Positions 43,269 through 52,593 of a DNA stretch of 64,000 bases are shown here, one piece after another (position 1 is the first letter of the stretch; each line of letters begins with the position of its first letter). The translations under genes were made by a program, and so were the position numbers. The notes beneath the pieces were generated by a model. It was not told the origin of the DNA, made no database searches, and saw only the letters and a list, made by a program, of their open reading frames with translations. This DNA is from Paraburkholderia madseniana (GTDB taxonomy: Bacteria; Pseudomonadota; Gammaproteobacteria; Burkholderiales; Burkholderiaceae). Where the stretch lies: contig NZ_VOSW01000047.1 in NCBI RefSeq assembly GCF_009690905.1, forward strand, positions 1 to 64,000, written 5' to 3'.

Positions 43269-44519
43269 TCAGTGCGCGTGCGCCTCGACCGACATGCTGT
43301 GGATGAATTTTTGCAGGAAGCGCTCGCATGCCACGAGCTGATCCAGCGCGACGAATTCGTTGGCTTTGTGCGCCTGCTGGATGTCGCCGGGACCGCACAC
43401 AATGCTCGGAATGCCCGCCAGCGAGAACAGCCCCGCTTCAGTGCCGTACGCGACCTTACGCTTGTCCTGGTCCGCGGTCAGCGCACGCACGAGTTGCGTG
43501 ATTGCAGCTTGTTCAGACGAATCGAGGCCGGGCGCCGCGGCGATCTTCGTGATCTCGATGGCCGCGGATGGATGCTCGCGCAACATTTTCGGCAGCAGCG
43601 TTTCGCGTGCGTATTGATCGATGCGCTCGAAGATCGGTTCGGGATCGAGCGTGGGCAGATTGCGGAATTCGAACTGGAACTTGCATTCGGCGGGCACGGT
43701 ATTGATCGCGTTGCCGCCGATGATCGTGCTGGTTTGCGCCGTGGTGAAGGGCACGTCGTACAGTTCGTCGAAGGGGCCCTGCGCGCGGAATTGATCGGCC
43801 ATATCGCGGATGTAGCAGATCAGGCGCGCGGCGTATTCGATCGCATTCAAGCCCTTCGGTGTGAGCGACGAATGCGCCGCCTGGCCGCGCACGCAGCACT
43901 GATATGCGTTGATGCCTTTGTGTGCCACGATCGGGCGCATGCTGGTCGGCTCGCCGACGATGCAGCCGTCCGGCTTCACACCACGCTTCATCAGATCGGC
44001 AATCAGGAGCGGTGCGCCGGCACACCCGACTTCCTCGTCGAACGACAACGCGAAGTGAATTGACCTCGCGAGTCTGGTGCGCTGCATCTCGGGCACGAGT
44101 GCAAGCGCCGCGCCAATGAAGCCTTTCATGTCGCAGGTGCCGCGGCCGTACAGCTTGTCGTCGCGAATTTCCGGCTTGAACGGATCGCTGTCCCATTGCT
44201 GACCGTCTACGGGCACGACATCCGTATGGCCCGACAGCACCACGCCGCCATTTGTCTCACCGTCGTGTGCGGGAATCGTTGCGAAGAGATTCGCCCATTT
44301 GCCGCTTTCGTCGTGGGTGAGTGTGGCTTCGATGCCGACTGCGCGCAATTCGTCGCGTACGATTTCGATCAGACCGAGATTCGGATTGCGGCTTACCGTG
44401 TCCATCGACACGAGACGGGTCACCCACGGAAGCGAGGCTGGCAGCGAGGCAGGCGAAGAAGAATTCGATTCAGAGGCGGGGCTTTGCGAGGACTGCGCTG
44501 TTTCAGCGACGTGAGACAT
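43269..44519 (-). CDS. argE: Acetylornithine deacetylase
   Basis: Zinc-dependent M20 hydrolase that removes acetate from N-acetylornithine in arginine synthesis. Metal and catalytic motifs: SGHTDVVPVDGQ (His ligand and Asp), GRGTCDMKGF (bridging Asp) and FDEEVGCAGA (catalytic Glu pair). A dimerisation domain occupies about residues 210-330. The length is 416 residues from ATG 44519, with a Ser/Ala/Pro-rich start; ATG 44552 is possible. A strong terminator separates it from mfd upstream. Confidence 0.88.
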   Translation of the reverse strand: MSHVAETAQSSQSPASESNSSSPASLPASLPWVTRLVSMDTVSRNPNLGLIEIVRDELRAVGIEATLTHDESGKWANLFATIPAHDGETNGGVVLSGHTDVVPVDGQQWDSDPFKPEIRDDKLYGRGTCDMKGFIGAALALVPEMQRTRLARSIHFALSFDEEVGCAGAPLLIADLMKRGVKPDGCIVGEPTSMRPIVAHKGINAYQCCVRGQAAHSSLTPKGLNAIEYAARLICYIRDMADQFRAQGPFDELYDVPFTTAQTSTIIGGNAINTVPAECKFQFEFRNLPTLDPEPIFERIDQYARETLLPKMLREHPSAAIEITKIAAAPGLDSSEQAAITQLVRALTADQDKRKVAYGTEAGLFSLAGIPSIVCGPGDIQQAHKANEFVALDQLVACERFLQKFIHSMSVEAHAH

Positions 44520-44556
44520 GACAAGACTCCGGCATTTGAGTCTTTCGATCATACCC

Positions 44557-44608
44557 AAAAAAAACGCACCCGTATGCTGCGGCGCGCGTTTGCGCACCGC
44601 AGCATACG
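44557..44608 (-). terminator. Rho-independent terminator of mfd
   Basis: Read on the - strand, a 12-bp stem (44597-44608 with 44571-44582) is followed by GGTGCG and eight T. It lies just after the mfd stop and before argE, so the two are separately transcribed. Confidence 0.88.
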
Positions 44609-44611
44609 GCG

Positions 44612-47600
44612 TTAGCGCGCGGCAGCCGCGGCAGCCGTGCCGCGGCTGGGTGTACCGAGTGCGCGCAAGGTCTCTTTCACCGTCGCCACACGCACGGCCA
44701 GATCCGGGCTGCGCGTTTCAATGCGCAGCTTGTCCTGGCCCGCGAGCTTGATGTGCTTGTGTTTCTGCACCATCTCGATGATCCGCATCGCGTCGATTGG
44801 CGGATTGGGGATGAACTGCAAGCCGATCACCGTTTCGCCCGCATCGATCTTCGAAATGCCCAAGGGCTTCGCCGCCAACCGCAGGCGATGCGTCTCGACG
44901 AGCGCATGCGCTTGCGGCGGCAACTTGCCGAAACGGTCGATCAACTCTTCCTGAATGCTGTCGATTGAATCGTTGTGTTCGCAATTCGCGAGGCGCTTGT
45001 AGAGCGACAGGCGTTCCTGCACGTCGCCGCAATAGTCCGCCGGCAGAATCGCCGGTGCGTGCAGATTGATCTCGGTGGTCGCCGCGAGCGGTGCGGTGAG
45101 GTCCGGCTCCTTGCCTTCCTTGAGCGCCTTCACGGCGTCGTTCAGCATGTCGGTGTAAAGCTGGAATCCGATCTCCTGAATCTCGCCCGATTGCTTGTCG
45201 CCGAGCACTTCACCCGTACCGCGGATTTCGAGGTCGTGCATCGCGAGATAGAAGCCCGAGCCGAGTTCCTCCATCTGCTGGATCGCTTCGAGGCGGCGCT
45301 GCGCCTGCTTGGTCAGACCTTGCGGGTCATGCACCAGCAGATACGAATACGCCTGGTGATGCGAACGGCCTACGCGGCCACGCAACTGATGCAATTGCGC
45401 GAGGCCGAACTTGTCGGAGCGGTGAATCAGAATCGTGTTCGCACTCGGCACGTCGATACCGGTTTCGATGATCGTCGTGCACAGCAGAACGTTCGCGCGT
45501 TGGGCAACGAAGTCGCGCATAACGCGTTCGAGTTCGCGCTCATGCATCTGTCCATGCGCGACGGCGATACGTGCTTCGGGCACGAGCGCTTCAAGCATCT
45601 GCCGGCGATTCTCGATCGTTTCGACTTCGTTATGCAGGAAGTACACCTGGCCGCCACGTTTCAACTCGCGCAACATTGCTTCGCGAATCACGCTGTCTTC
45701 TTCGCGACGCACGAAGGTTTTGATCGCGAGGCGCTTTTGCGGCGCGGTGGCAATCACGGAGAAATCGCGCAGGCCTTCGAGCGCCATGCCGAGCGTACGC
45801 GGGATTGGCGTCGCAGTGAGCGTGAGTACGTCGACTTCGGCGCGCAACGCTTTCAATGCCTCTTTCTGACGCACGCCGAAACGGTGTTCCTCGTCGATGA
45901 TCACGAGTCCCAGCCGCTTGAACTGCACGTCCGACGACAGCAGCTTGTGCGTGCCGATCACGATATCGACCGTGCCTTCGTTGATCTGCTGGATCGCCGC
46001 GTTGACTTCCTTGGTCGACTTGAAGCGCGACAATTCGGCGATGCGCACCGGCCAGTCGGAGAATCGATCGCTAAAGGTTTGCGTGTGCTGTTCGGCGAGC
46101 AGCGTGGTGGGCGAGAGCAGCGCAACCTGCTTACCGCCCATCACCGCGATGAATGCCGCGCGCAAGGCCACCTCGGTCTTGCCGAAGCCGACGTCGCCGC
46201 ACACGAGGCGATCCATCGGTTTTCCGCTCGTCATGTCGCCGATTACGGCCGCAATCGCCGCGGCCTGGTCCGGTGTTTCTTCGAAGCCGAAGCTCTCGGC
46301 GAACTTCACATAGTCTCTCGGTTCGAGCGCGAATGCATGGCCTTCGCGCAGGGCGCGCCGGGCATACAGGTTCAGCAGTTCGGCAGCGGTGTCGCGGATC
46401 TGCTGCGCGGCTCTGCGCTTGGCCTTTTCCCATTGGCCCGAGCCGAGCGAATGCAATGGCGCGCTTTCCGGATCCGCACCGCTGTAACGCGAGATCACGT
46501 GCAATTGCGCGACCGGCACGTAAAGCTTGCTGTCGCCCGCGTATTCGAGGTGCAGGAACTCGGTTTCGCCTTCGCCGAGATCCATCGTGACGAGGCCCAT
46601 ATAGCGGCCGATGCCGTGCTGCGAATGCACGACCGGATCGCCGAGCTTCAGCTCGGACAGATCCCGCACCATCGAATCGACGTTGCTCGCCTGCTCCTGG
46701 CGGCGCCGTCCCGTGCGGCGCGCGAGTGGGCCGTAAAGCTCGGTTTCTGTGATGATCGCGATGCCGTCGACGGGCACCGCAAAGCCGTTCGCCAAAGGCG
46801 CGACGCCTAGCGAAAAACGTTCGTCGCTCGTGAGCCAGTCCTGGAAGCTGTCGCTCGATACAGGCCGGAGGTGATTATCGGCCAGCAGTTGCAACAGCGT
46901 TTCACGACGGCCCGCCGATTCCGTGGCGAACAGCACGCGGTTCGGCGTGGTCTCGAGATAGGTACGCAAAGCCGAGACCGGATCTTCCGCGTGACGGTCG
47001 ATCGCAAGATCCGGCAGCGGGGTCGACCAGCCGCCGCCCGCGTTGGCGGGCAAGGCGAGCCGCGCGAACGGCTTGGCGAACGCAAAGAAATCCTCGTCCG
47101 AGAGGAACAGACGCTGCGGCTCCAGAATCGGCCGGTCGCGATCGTGCGACAGGAAGTTGTAGCGCTGTTTGGTGTCGTTGGTGAAGCGCCGGATCGCCGC
47201 GTCCAGATCGCCGACGAACGCCAGTTGCGCGCCTTCGGGCAGGTAATGGAACAGCGTCGCCGTTTCTTCGAAGAAGAGCGGCAAATAGTATTCGATGCCC
47301 GCCGACGGCACGCCGTTGCCGATGTCCTTGTAAATCGACGCACGGCTCGGATCGCCCTCGAAGGTCTCGCGCCAGCGGCTGCGGAAAGCCGTGCGCGCCG
47401 CTTCGTCGAAGGGGAATTCGCGGCCGGGCAAGAGACGCACGTCCTTCACCGGATAGAGGCTGCGCTGGGTGTCCGGGTCGAATGCACGGATCGAGTCGAC
47501 CTGGTCGTCGAACAGGTCGATCCGGTACGGCAGGGGCGAGCCCATCGGGTAGAGGTCGAGCAGCGAGCCGCGCACGCAGTATTCGCCGGGACGCACCACC

Positions 47601-48094
47601 TGGCTCACGTGCTCGTAGCCGGCGAGCGTCAACTGCGCTTTAAGCTTGGCCTCGTCGAGGCGTTCACCTTGCGAGAAGGAGAAGGTGTAGCCCGCCATGA
47701 ACGAGGCGGGCGGCATCCGGTACAAAGCGGTGGTGGCCGGCACCAGCAGGATGTCGCAGCGGCCTTCGCCCAGATCGTGCAGCGTGGCGAGGCGCTCGGA
47801 GACCAGATCCTGGTGGGGCGAAAAGGTATCGTAAGGCAGCGTTTCCCAGTCGGGCAGCAAACGCACGCGTGCCTCGGGCGCGAAAAAGCTGATTTCCTGC
47901 GCCAGCCGCTGCGCGTCGACGGCGCTTTCGCAGACGACCGCCAGCAGCGGCACCTTCTCGCGGTAGGCGAGATGGTAGCGGGCGATCAGCAGCGCGTCGG
48001 ACGAGCCGTGCGTGCCGTCGAAGGCGAAACGCTGGCCGGCCTTGACGAGCGCGACGGGCGGGGAGTACTGCGATGATGCGGCGATGTCTGGCAT
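44612..48094 (-). CDS. mfd: Transcription-repair coupling factor Mfd
   Basis: Removes RNA polymerase stalled at DNA lesions and recruits UvrA. The 1160-residue protein has the UvrB-like N-terminal module (about 1-360), the RNAP-interacting domain (about 490-570: GDPVVHSQHGIGRYMG) and a RecG-type translocase. That has Walker A GDVGFGKTE, DEEH box IIDEEHRFG and the TRG motif region. The C-terminal autoinhibitory domain starts near residue 1010. It diverges from ispD; the 121-base gap holds both promoters, with an A+T-rich TATTATAAAAT segment near 48170. Confidence 0.96.
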   Translation of the reverse strand: MPDIAASSQYSPPVALVKAGQRFAFDGTHGSSDALLIARYHLAYREKVPLLAVVCESAVDAQRLAQEISFFAPEARVRLLPDWETLPYDTFSPHQDLVSERLATLHDLGEGRCDILLVPATTALYRMPPASFMAGYTFSFSQGERLDEAKLKAQLTLAGYEHVSQVVRPGEYCVRGSLLDLYPMGSPLPYRIDLFDDQVDSIRAFDPDTQRSLYPVKDVRLLPGREFPFDEAARTAFRSRWRETFEGDPSRASIYKDIGNGVPSAGIEYYLPLFFEETATLFHYLPEGAQLAFVGDLDAAIRRFTNDTKQRYNFLSHDRDRPILEPQRLFLSDEDFFAFAKPFARLALPANAGGGWSTPLPDLAIDRHAEDPVSALRTYLETTPNRVLFATESAGRRETLLQLLADNHLRPVSSDSFQDWLTSDERFSLGVAPLANGFAVPVDGIAIITETELYGPLARRTGRRRQEQASNVDSMVRDLSELKLGDPVVHSQHGIGRYMGLVTMDLGEGETEFLHLEYAGDSKLYVPVAQLHVISRYSGADPESAPLHSLGSGQWEKAKRRAAQQIRDTAAELLNLYARRALREGHAFALEPRDYVKFAESFGFEETPDQAAAIAAVIGDMTSGKPMDRLVCGDVGFGKTEVALRAAFIAVMGGKQVALLSPTTLLAEQHTQTFSDRFSDWPVRIAELSRFKSTKEVNAAIQQINEGTVDIVIGTHKLLSSDVQFKRLGLVIIDEEHRFGVRQKEALKALRAEVDVLTLTATPIPRTLGMALEGLRDFSVIATAPQKRLAIKTFVRREEDSVIREAMLRELKRGGQVYFLHNEVETIENRRQMLEALVPEARIAVAHGQMHERELERVMRDFVAQRANVLLCTTIIETGIDVPSANTILIHRSDKFGLAQLHQLRGRVGRSHHQAYSYLLVHDPQGLTKQAQRRLEAIQQMEELGSGFYLAMHDLEIRGTGEVLGDKQSGEIQEIGFQLYTDMLNDAVKALKEGKEPDLTAPLAATTEINLHAPAILPADYCGDVQERLSLYKRLANCEHNDSIDSIQEELIDRFGKLPPQAHALVETHRLRLAAKPLGISKIDAGETVIGLQFIPNPPIDAMRIIEMVQKHKHIKLAGQDKLRIETRSPDLAVRVATVKETLRALGTPSRGTAAAAAAR

Positions 48095-48215
48095 AGAAGA
48101 GAAAAAGCGGCCTCGGGCTCACACGTGATCGGCAAGTTTACGCGTGTCGGGGCGTAGATGCGAAGGACCTATTATAAAATCCGTCCTTTACTTTGACCTC
48201 GCGGCATCCGCACTC

Positions 48216-48932
48216 GTGACTTCCCGTCTATTTGCCCTGATTCCGTGCGCTGGCACCGGCAGCCGTTCCGGCGCAGCGATGCCCAAACAATATCGCACTG
48301 TCGCCGGTCGCGACATGTTGCATTACTCGCTGGCGGCTTTCGACGCCTGCAGCGAGTTTGCGCAAACCCTTGTCGTGATTGCCCCCGACGACCAGCATTT
48401 CGACGCCCGCCGCTTCAGCGGCTTGCGTTTCGCCGTGCGCCGCGCCGGTGGGGCGTCGCGCCAGGCGTCGGTGCTGAACGGGCTGCACGCGCTGGCCGAG
48501 TTCGGCGCGCGCGACGACGACTGGGTGCTGGTGCACGACGCAGCGCGGCCGGGCATTACGCCTGGCTTGATCCGCACGCTGATCGGCGCGCTGAAGGACG
48601 ACGCGGTGGGCGGCATCATGGCCTTGCCGGTGGCGGATACCTTGAAGCGGATCGACCCGGGCTCGTCTGACGGGCGGATTGCCCGCACGGAGGCACGAGA
48701 TGGTCTGTGGCAAGCGCAGACGCCGCAGATGTTCCGCATCGGCATGTTGCGCGAGGCGATTTTGCGCGCGCAGGCGGACGGCCACGATTTGACCGACGAA
48801 GCGAGCGCGATCGAGTGGCTGGGACACGCGCCCAGGCTGGTGCAGGGGAGTTTGCGTAACTTCAAGGTCACTTATCCGGAAGACTTCGATCTGGCCGAGG
48901 CGATTTTGTGCCGGCCGTCTTCGGCTTCCTGA
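48216..48932 (+). CDS. ispD: 2-C-methyl-D-erythritol 4-phosphate cytidylyltransferase IspD
   Basis: MEP-pathway enzyme that forms CDP-methylerythritol from CTP and MEP. The nucleotide loop PCAGTGSRSG and PKQYRTVAGRDMLHYSLAAF are the family hallmarks; VHDAARP and the C-terminal KVTYPEDFDLAEAIL complete the active site. GTG 48216 (MTSRLFALIP) gives 238 residues, the usual length; the frame is open further upstream without conservation. ispF follows. Confidence 0.94.
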   Translation: MTSRLFALIPCAGTGSRSGAAMPKQYRTVAGRDMLHYSLAAFDACSEFAQTLVVIAPDDQHFDARRFSGLRFAVRRAGGASRQASVLNGLHALAEFGARDDDWVLVHDAARPGITPGLIRTLIGALKDDAVGGIMALPVADTLKRIDPGSSDGRIARTEARDGLWQAQTPQMFRIGMLREAILRAQADGHDLTDEASAIEWLGHAPRLVQGSLRNFKVTYPEDFDLAEAILCRPSSAS

Positions 48933-48969
48933 ATGGATAAATCAGATTTTAATCAATGGGCTTGAGCAT

Positions 48970-49449
48970 ATGGATTTCAGAATTGGGCAGGGTTATGACG
49001 TGCATGCGCTGGTGCCGGGACGTCCGTTGATTATCGGCGGCGTGACGATTCCCTATGAGCGCGGGCTGCTCGGGCATTCGGATGCGGACGTGCTGTTGCA
49101 TGCGATTACCGATGCTATTTTTGGCGCGGCCGCGATGGGCGATATTGGGCGGCATTTCTCCGATACGGATGCGAAGTTCGCCGGCGCGGATAGCCGGGTT
49201 TTATTGCGGGAGTGTTTTGCTCGCGTGACAGCGGCGGGGTTTTCTATCGCTAACGTGGATAGCAGCGTGGTGGCTCAGGCGCCCAAGCTGGCGCCGCATA
49301 TCGAAGGGATGCGGGCTAATATCGCTGCGGATCTTAACCTGCCGGTTGAACGGGTTAATGTTAAAGCCAAAACTAACGAGAAGCTGGGCTACCTCGGGCG
49401 AGGCGAGGGCATTGAAGCGCAGGCAGCGGTTTTGTTGAACAAGAATTGA
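48970..49449 (+). CDS. ispF: 2-C-methyl-D-erythritol 2,4-cyclodiphosphate synthase IspF
   Basis: Cyclises CDP-ME 2-phosphate in the MEP pathway as a zinc-dependent trimer. The zinc site is GYDVHAL (Asp and His) plus a later His (GLLGHSDADVLLHAI), with GDIGRHFSDTD and KTNEKLGYLGRGEGI at the subunit interface. The 159-residue length is standard. It lies 37 bases after ispD on the same strand and ends before a hairpin shared with the convergent peroxiredoxin gene. Confidence 0.95.
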   Translation: MDFRIGQGYDVHALVPGRPLIIGGVTIPYERGLLGHSDADVLLHAITDAIFGAAAMGDIGRHFSDTDAKFAGADSRVLLRECFARVTAAGFSIANVDSSVVAQAPKLAPHIEGMRANIAADLNLPVERVNVKAKTNEKLGYLGRGEGIEAQAAVLLNKN

Positions 49450-49491
49450 TGTTGGGTTTTGGTGTTTGCGGTTCTTTCACAAAAACCATGA

Positions 49492-49526
49492 GCGCGCAGC
49501 GAAAAAATCTTAATCCCGCTGCGCGC
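49492..49526. terminator. Hairpin between ispF and peroxiredoxin gene
   Basis: A 10-bp stem GCGCGCAGCG / CGCTGCGCGC has a 15-base A-rich loop, flanked by A and T runs, between convergent genes. Confidence 0.65.
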
Positions 49527-49563
49527 GAAAAAAACCTGTTCACCTTCAGCAGCAATATGCGGA

Positions 49564-50112
49564 TTACAGCGTTGCGCCGCCGATCGGGCGGTTGCACGGG
49601 CACTCTTCGTCCGTTTGCAGAGCGTCGAGAATACGCAGCACTTCTGTCGGGTTGCGGCCGACGTTCAGATTGTTCACCGAAACGTGTTGAATCGTATTGT
49701 CCGGATCGACGATGAACGTTGCGCGCAGCGCCACACCAGCTTCCTTGTCGCGCACGCCGAGCTGGTCGATCAACTCGCCCTTCACATCACCAAACGAATA
49801 GTGGTTTAGCCGGCTCAGGTCCTTTTGCTCGCGGCGCCAGGCCAGCTTGACGAATTCGTTGTCCACACTGCCACCGAGCAACACCGCGTCGCGCTCGTCG
49901 AAATCCTTGACCAGCTTGTCGAACTCGACGATTTCGGTCGGGCACACGAACGTGAAGTCCTTCGGATAGAAATAGATGATCTTCCACTTGTCCGGAAACG
50001 ACTGCTCCGTGATCTCTTCGAACGCGGACACGCCGTTTTCTTCATGGTTGTTGAAGCCCGGCTTGGCCGCAGTGACGGTGAACGCTTCGACTTTATCGCC
50101 AACGGTTTTCAT
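49564..50112 (-). CDS. 2-Cys peroxiredoxin (AhpC/Prx family)
   Basis: Thiol peroxidase that reduces hydrogen peroxide and organic peroxides. The peroxidatic Cys57 is in PKDFTFVCPTE, followed by the conserved Trp/Arg regions. Near the C terminus DEECPCNRP offers Cys171 and Cys173; one is the likely resolving residue. At 182 residues it is AhpC-sized. No ahpF or ahpD is adjacent, so the reductant is unknown. It probably responds to peroxide, but no clear OxyR site is visible in the 190-base gap before it. Confidence 0.88.
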   Translation of the reverse strand: MKTVGDKVEAFTVTAAKPGFNNHEENGVSAFEEITEQSFPDKWKIIYFYPKDFTFVCPTEIVEFDKLVKDFDERDAVLLGGSVDNEFVKLAWRREQKDLSRLNHYSFGDVKGELIDQLGVRDKEAGVALRATFIVDPDNTIQHVSVNNLNVGRNPTEVLRILDALQTDEECPCNRPIGGATL

Positions 50113-50301
50113 GCAGGGGCTCCTTCGTGAGATGGAAAAACAGCATGTTTGACGCTATCAGCTCGTCGGAACAACTACGTTGCACGTTTCCGAGTATGGC
50201 CCTATGAAGGTATCCGTTCAATAGTATCCATCTAACGCCTTGGGGGAGTTGTTACTCAACGCGGCCGGGGGGTGCACGGGCGACGCAACGCCCCTGCCGG
50301 T

Positions 50302-51651
50302 TCAGGCGCCTTTTGCGAGCGGAAACTCAATCGTGACCTCGAGGCCCGGGCCTGGTGTGCGATTGCGCAGACGCAGCGCGCCGCGATAGCGGCCTACCAG
50401 CCGCTGCACGATGGCCATGCCGAGGCCCGTGCCGTTCGCCTGGGTACGCGCGGAATTCACGCGATAGAACGGTCGCGTGACAAGCGCCAATTGGTCTTCA
50501 GGAATTCCGGGCCCCTCGTCGACCACGGACAATTCGACCCGCGAGTGCGATACCCGCGTTTCCAGAATCACGTGCGGTATGCCGTCGCCGTCGCTCAAAC
50601 CGTACTTGCGCGCGTTCTCCAGCAGATTGCCGACCACGCGCCGCATGTCGGTCTCATCCGCCTCGATCACCGCCGATGGCGCGAGGCGCGTAATCAGCCG
50701 CATGCTGTCCTCGCTTTGCATCCGCGCGGCAAGCTCGCCTGCGATCACCGACAGGTCGACGGGCTCCGGCACCCGCTGCACCGGGCGGGCGTAGTCGAGG
50801 AACCGGCCGATGATCATGTCCATCTGCTCGATGTCGTCAACCATCGCGTCTTTAGTGGCCTGGTCGGACGGGCTCATTTCGGTTTCGAGCCGCAGCCGCG
50901 CGAGCGGGGTGCGCAGATCGTGCGAAATACCGGCGAGCATCAATGCGCGGTCGGCCTCGAGCTGTTCGAGGTCCTGCACCATCTGGTTGAAACTGCGATT
51001 GGTCTCGGCGGCCACGCCCATGCCGCGCTCGGGCAAGGGCTCTGGCGACTGGCCTGAGCCGACCTTGCGCGCGGCCATGGCGAGCCGGGCGAACGGACGG
51101 TTCACGAGACTGGTGATGAACGCCGCGCCGAAAAGTGACAGCGCCAGCGCAAATACGCCCCAGCCGGCCCATTGCAGGCCCGTCGCGTTGTCCAGTTGAT
51201 CGCGGTCGAGCGCCACCCAGTAATCGTCGTCGTCGATCTTGAAGCTGATCCAGACGCCGGGGATGTCGTTCACGCTCTGTGCAATGACCGTGTCGTCGCC
51301 GAGACGGCCACGAATGTCGTGTTCGATCAGCCGGTTCAGCGACTCGTCGGGCTGGAGTTTGTACTTGTCGGTGGTTTCGCGCGGGTATACGCGCACCCCT
51401 TCATTGCTCTCCAGATCCTGCAGCAGGGCGCGCCGCAGATCGGGATCGGAATAGAGGAGTGCGGTGCGCGTGAGCTTGACGATGGCGACCAGTTGCAACG
51501 CCACGCGCTGCGCGCGCGGCTCGCGTTCGATCACCCGAAAGCTCTGGAACCACGCGGCGAGACTGACTGCGATCAACAGCGCGATCAACAGAAAGGTCCG
51601 CCAGAAAAGGCCGCCGAACGCGAGCGTCAGGAGGCGCCGGTCGATCCGCAT
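50302..51651 (-). CDS. envZ: EnvZ-type osmosensor histidine kinase
   Basis: Inner-membrane kinase of the EnvZ/OmpR class. Transmembrane helices at about residues 15-35 and 160-182 bracket a periplasmic domain. HAMP spans about 183-235. HisKA has His244 in AGISHDLRTPLARLRLETEM. HATPase motifs include NLLENARKYG, DEGPGIPEDQ and GTGLGMAIV. It follows ompR on the same strand after 139 bases that hold two identical hairpins, which may lower its expression relative to ompR. Confidence 0.9.
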   Translation of the reverse strand: MRIDRRLLTLAFGGLFWRTFLLIALLIAVSLAAWFQSFRVIEREPRAQRVALQLVAIVKLTRTALLYSDPDLRRALLQDLESNEGVRVYPRETTDKYKLQPDESLNRLIEHDIRGRLGDDTVIAQSVNDIPGVWISFKIDDDDYWVALDRDQLDNATGLQWAGWGVFALALSLFGAAFITSLVNRPFARLAMAARKVGSGQSPEPLPERGMGVAAETNRSFNQMVQDLEQLEADRALMLAGISHDLRTPLARLRLETEMSPSDQATKDAMVDDIEQMDMIIGRFLDYARPVQRVPEPVDLSVIAGELAARMQSEDSMRLITRLAPSAVIEADETDMRRVVGNLLENARKYGLSDGDGIPHVILETRVSHSRVELSVVDEGPGIPEDQLALVTRPFYRVNSARTQANGTGLGMAIVQRLVGRYRGALRLRNRTPGPGLEVTIEFPLAKGA

Positions 51652-51681
51652 GGGCCCTTCTTATCTGGAACTATCTTGTAG

Positions 51682-51722
51682 GGGACCAGAGATAAGGCGC
51701 TAAAGCGCCAACTCTGGTCGAC
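51682..51722. repeat. 41-bp hairpin repeat, copy 1
   Basis: Starts GGGACCAGAGATAAGG and ends CTCTGGTCGAC. GACCAGAG pairs with CTCTGGTC and GGCGCT pairs with AGCGCC around a two-base loop. It is identical to the second copy 51 bases on, in the ompR-envZ gap. Confidence 0.9.
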
Positions 51723-51732
51723 CGCTTTGCAT

Positions 51733-51773
51733 GGGACCAGAGATAAGGCGCTAAAGCGCCAACTCTGGTCGAC
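51733..51773. repeat. 41-bp hairpin repeat, copy 2
   Basis: Identical in all 41 positions to 51682-51722. It could be an extragenic palindromic element, an attenuator or an mRNA stabiliser between ompR and envZ. It ends 17 bases before the end of the ompR coding region. Confidence 0.9.
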
Positions 51774-51790
51774 AGGAGGCGAGAGCAAAC

Positions 51791-52525
51791 TCAGGCTGCA
51801 CCGTCAGGAATGAACACGTAGCCGAGGCCCCAGACGGTTTGAATGAAACGCGGGCTGCCCGGATCCGGTTCGATCAGCTTGCGCAGACGCGAAATCTGCA
51901 CGTCGAGACTGCGGTCGAACACTTCATATTCACGGCCGCGCGCCAGTTCCATCAGTTTTTCACGCGACAGCGGCTGACGCGGGTGACGCGCAAATACCTT
52001 TAGCACCGAGAACTCACCCGTGGTCAGCGGGATTTCCTGGCCGGCCTTGGTGAGCGTGCGGGTGGCCAGATTCAGCGCGAACTCGCCGAACTCGAACACC
52101 TCGGTGGTTTCGGACGGCGCCCCTGGCAACTCCGACGGCGATTGCCGGCGCAGCACTGCGTGAATCCGCGCGACCAGTTCGCGCGGGTTGAACGGCTTGG
52201 GCAGATAGTCGTCGGCGCCCATTTCGAGGCCGACGATACGGTCGACGTCTTCACCCTTGGCCGTCAGCATGATGATCGGCGTGCGGTCGTTGCTGCCGCG
52301 CAGGCGGCGGCAGATCGACAGGCCGTCCTCGCCGGGCAGCATCAGATCGAGCACCAGCAAGTCGAAGCGCTCACGCACCCAGAGCTTGTTCATGGACGGC
52401 GCGTTCTCGGCAACGTAGACATTGAAGCCCTGTTCACCGAGGTAGCGGCGCAGCAGATCGCGCAGGCGCGGATCGTCGTCGACGACGAGGATTTTCGAAG
52501 GGTTTTTGGTTTCCATGGTCGGCAT
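51791..52525 (-). CDS. ompR: OmpR-type response regulator
   Basis: Receiver domain (residues 10-125) with Asp60 in LLVLDLMLPGEDG and the Lys in PKPFNPREL, followed by an OmpR/PhoB winged helix (about 140-240: LSREKLMELARGREYEVFDRSLDVQISRLRKLIE). The 244-residue size and sequence fit OmpR rather than PhoB. ATG 52525 or 52516 can serve as start. A direct repeat upstream (52570-52593) could be an autoregulatory site. EnvZ is encoded downstream. Confidence 0.92.
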   Translation of the reverse strand: MPTMETKNPSKILVVDDDPRLRDLLRRYLGEQGFNVYVAENAPSMNKLWVRERFDLLVLDLMLPGEDGLSICRRLRGSNDRTPIIMLTAKGEDVDRIVGLEMGADDYLPKPFNPRELVARIHAVLRRQSPSELPGAPSETTEVFEFGEFALNLATRTLTKAGQEIPLTTGEFSVLKVFARHPRQPLSREKLMELARGREYEVFDRSLDVQISRLRKLIEPDPGSPRFIQTVWGLGYVFIPDGAA

Positions 52526-52569
52526 CTTAGCGCGATTAGAAAGTAGCGCGCGGTTGCATCATTTATCGG

Positions 52570-52593
52570 GTTACAGTCAGTTACAAAATTTAC
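52570..52593. promoter_or_regulatory. Candidate OmpR-family direct-repeat site
   Basis: GTTACA occurs at 52570-52575 and 52580-52585, exactly one helical turn apart, with a further TTTAC at 52589. OmpR-family regulators bind tandem half-sites spaced about 10 bases. It lies 45 bases upstream of ompR. Confidence 0.4.

Noticed and set aside
44975..46810. 611-codon open frame on the + strand
   Set aside because: Lies wholly antisense to mfd, has Arg/His-rich composition typical of high-GC shadow frames and no ribosome binding site or domain.
46871..48076. 401-codon open frame on the + strand
   Set aside because: Also antisense to mfd with shadow-frame composition.
50113..50301. Possible OxyR site before the peroxiredoxin gene
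   Set aside because: Only two GTATCC repeats are seen; the four-element OxyR pattern is not met.
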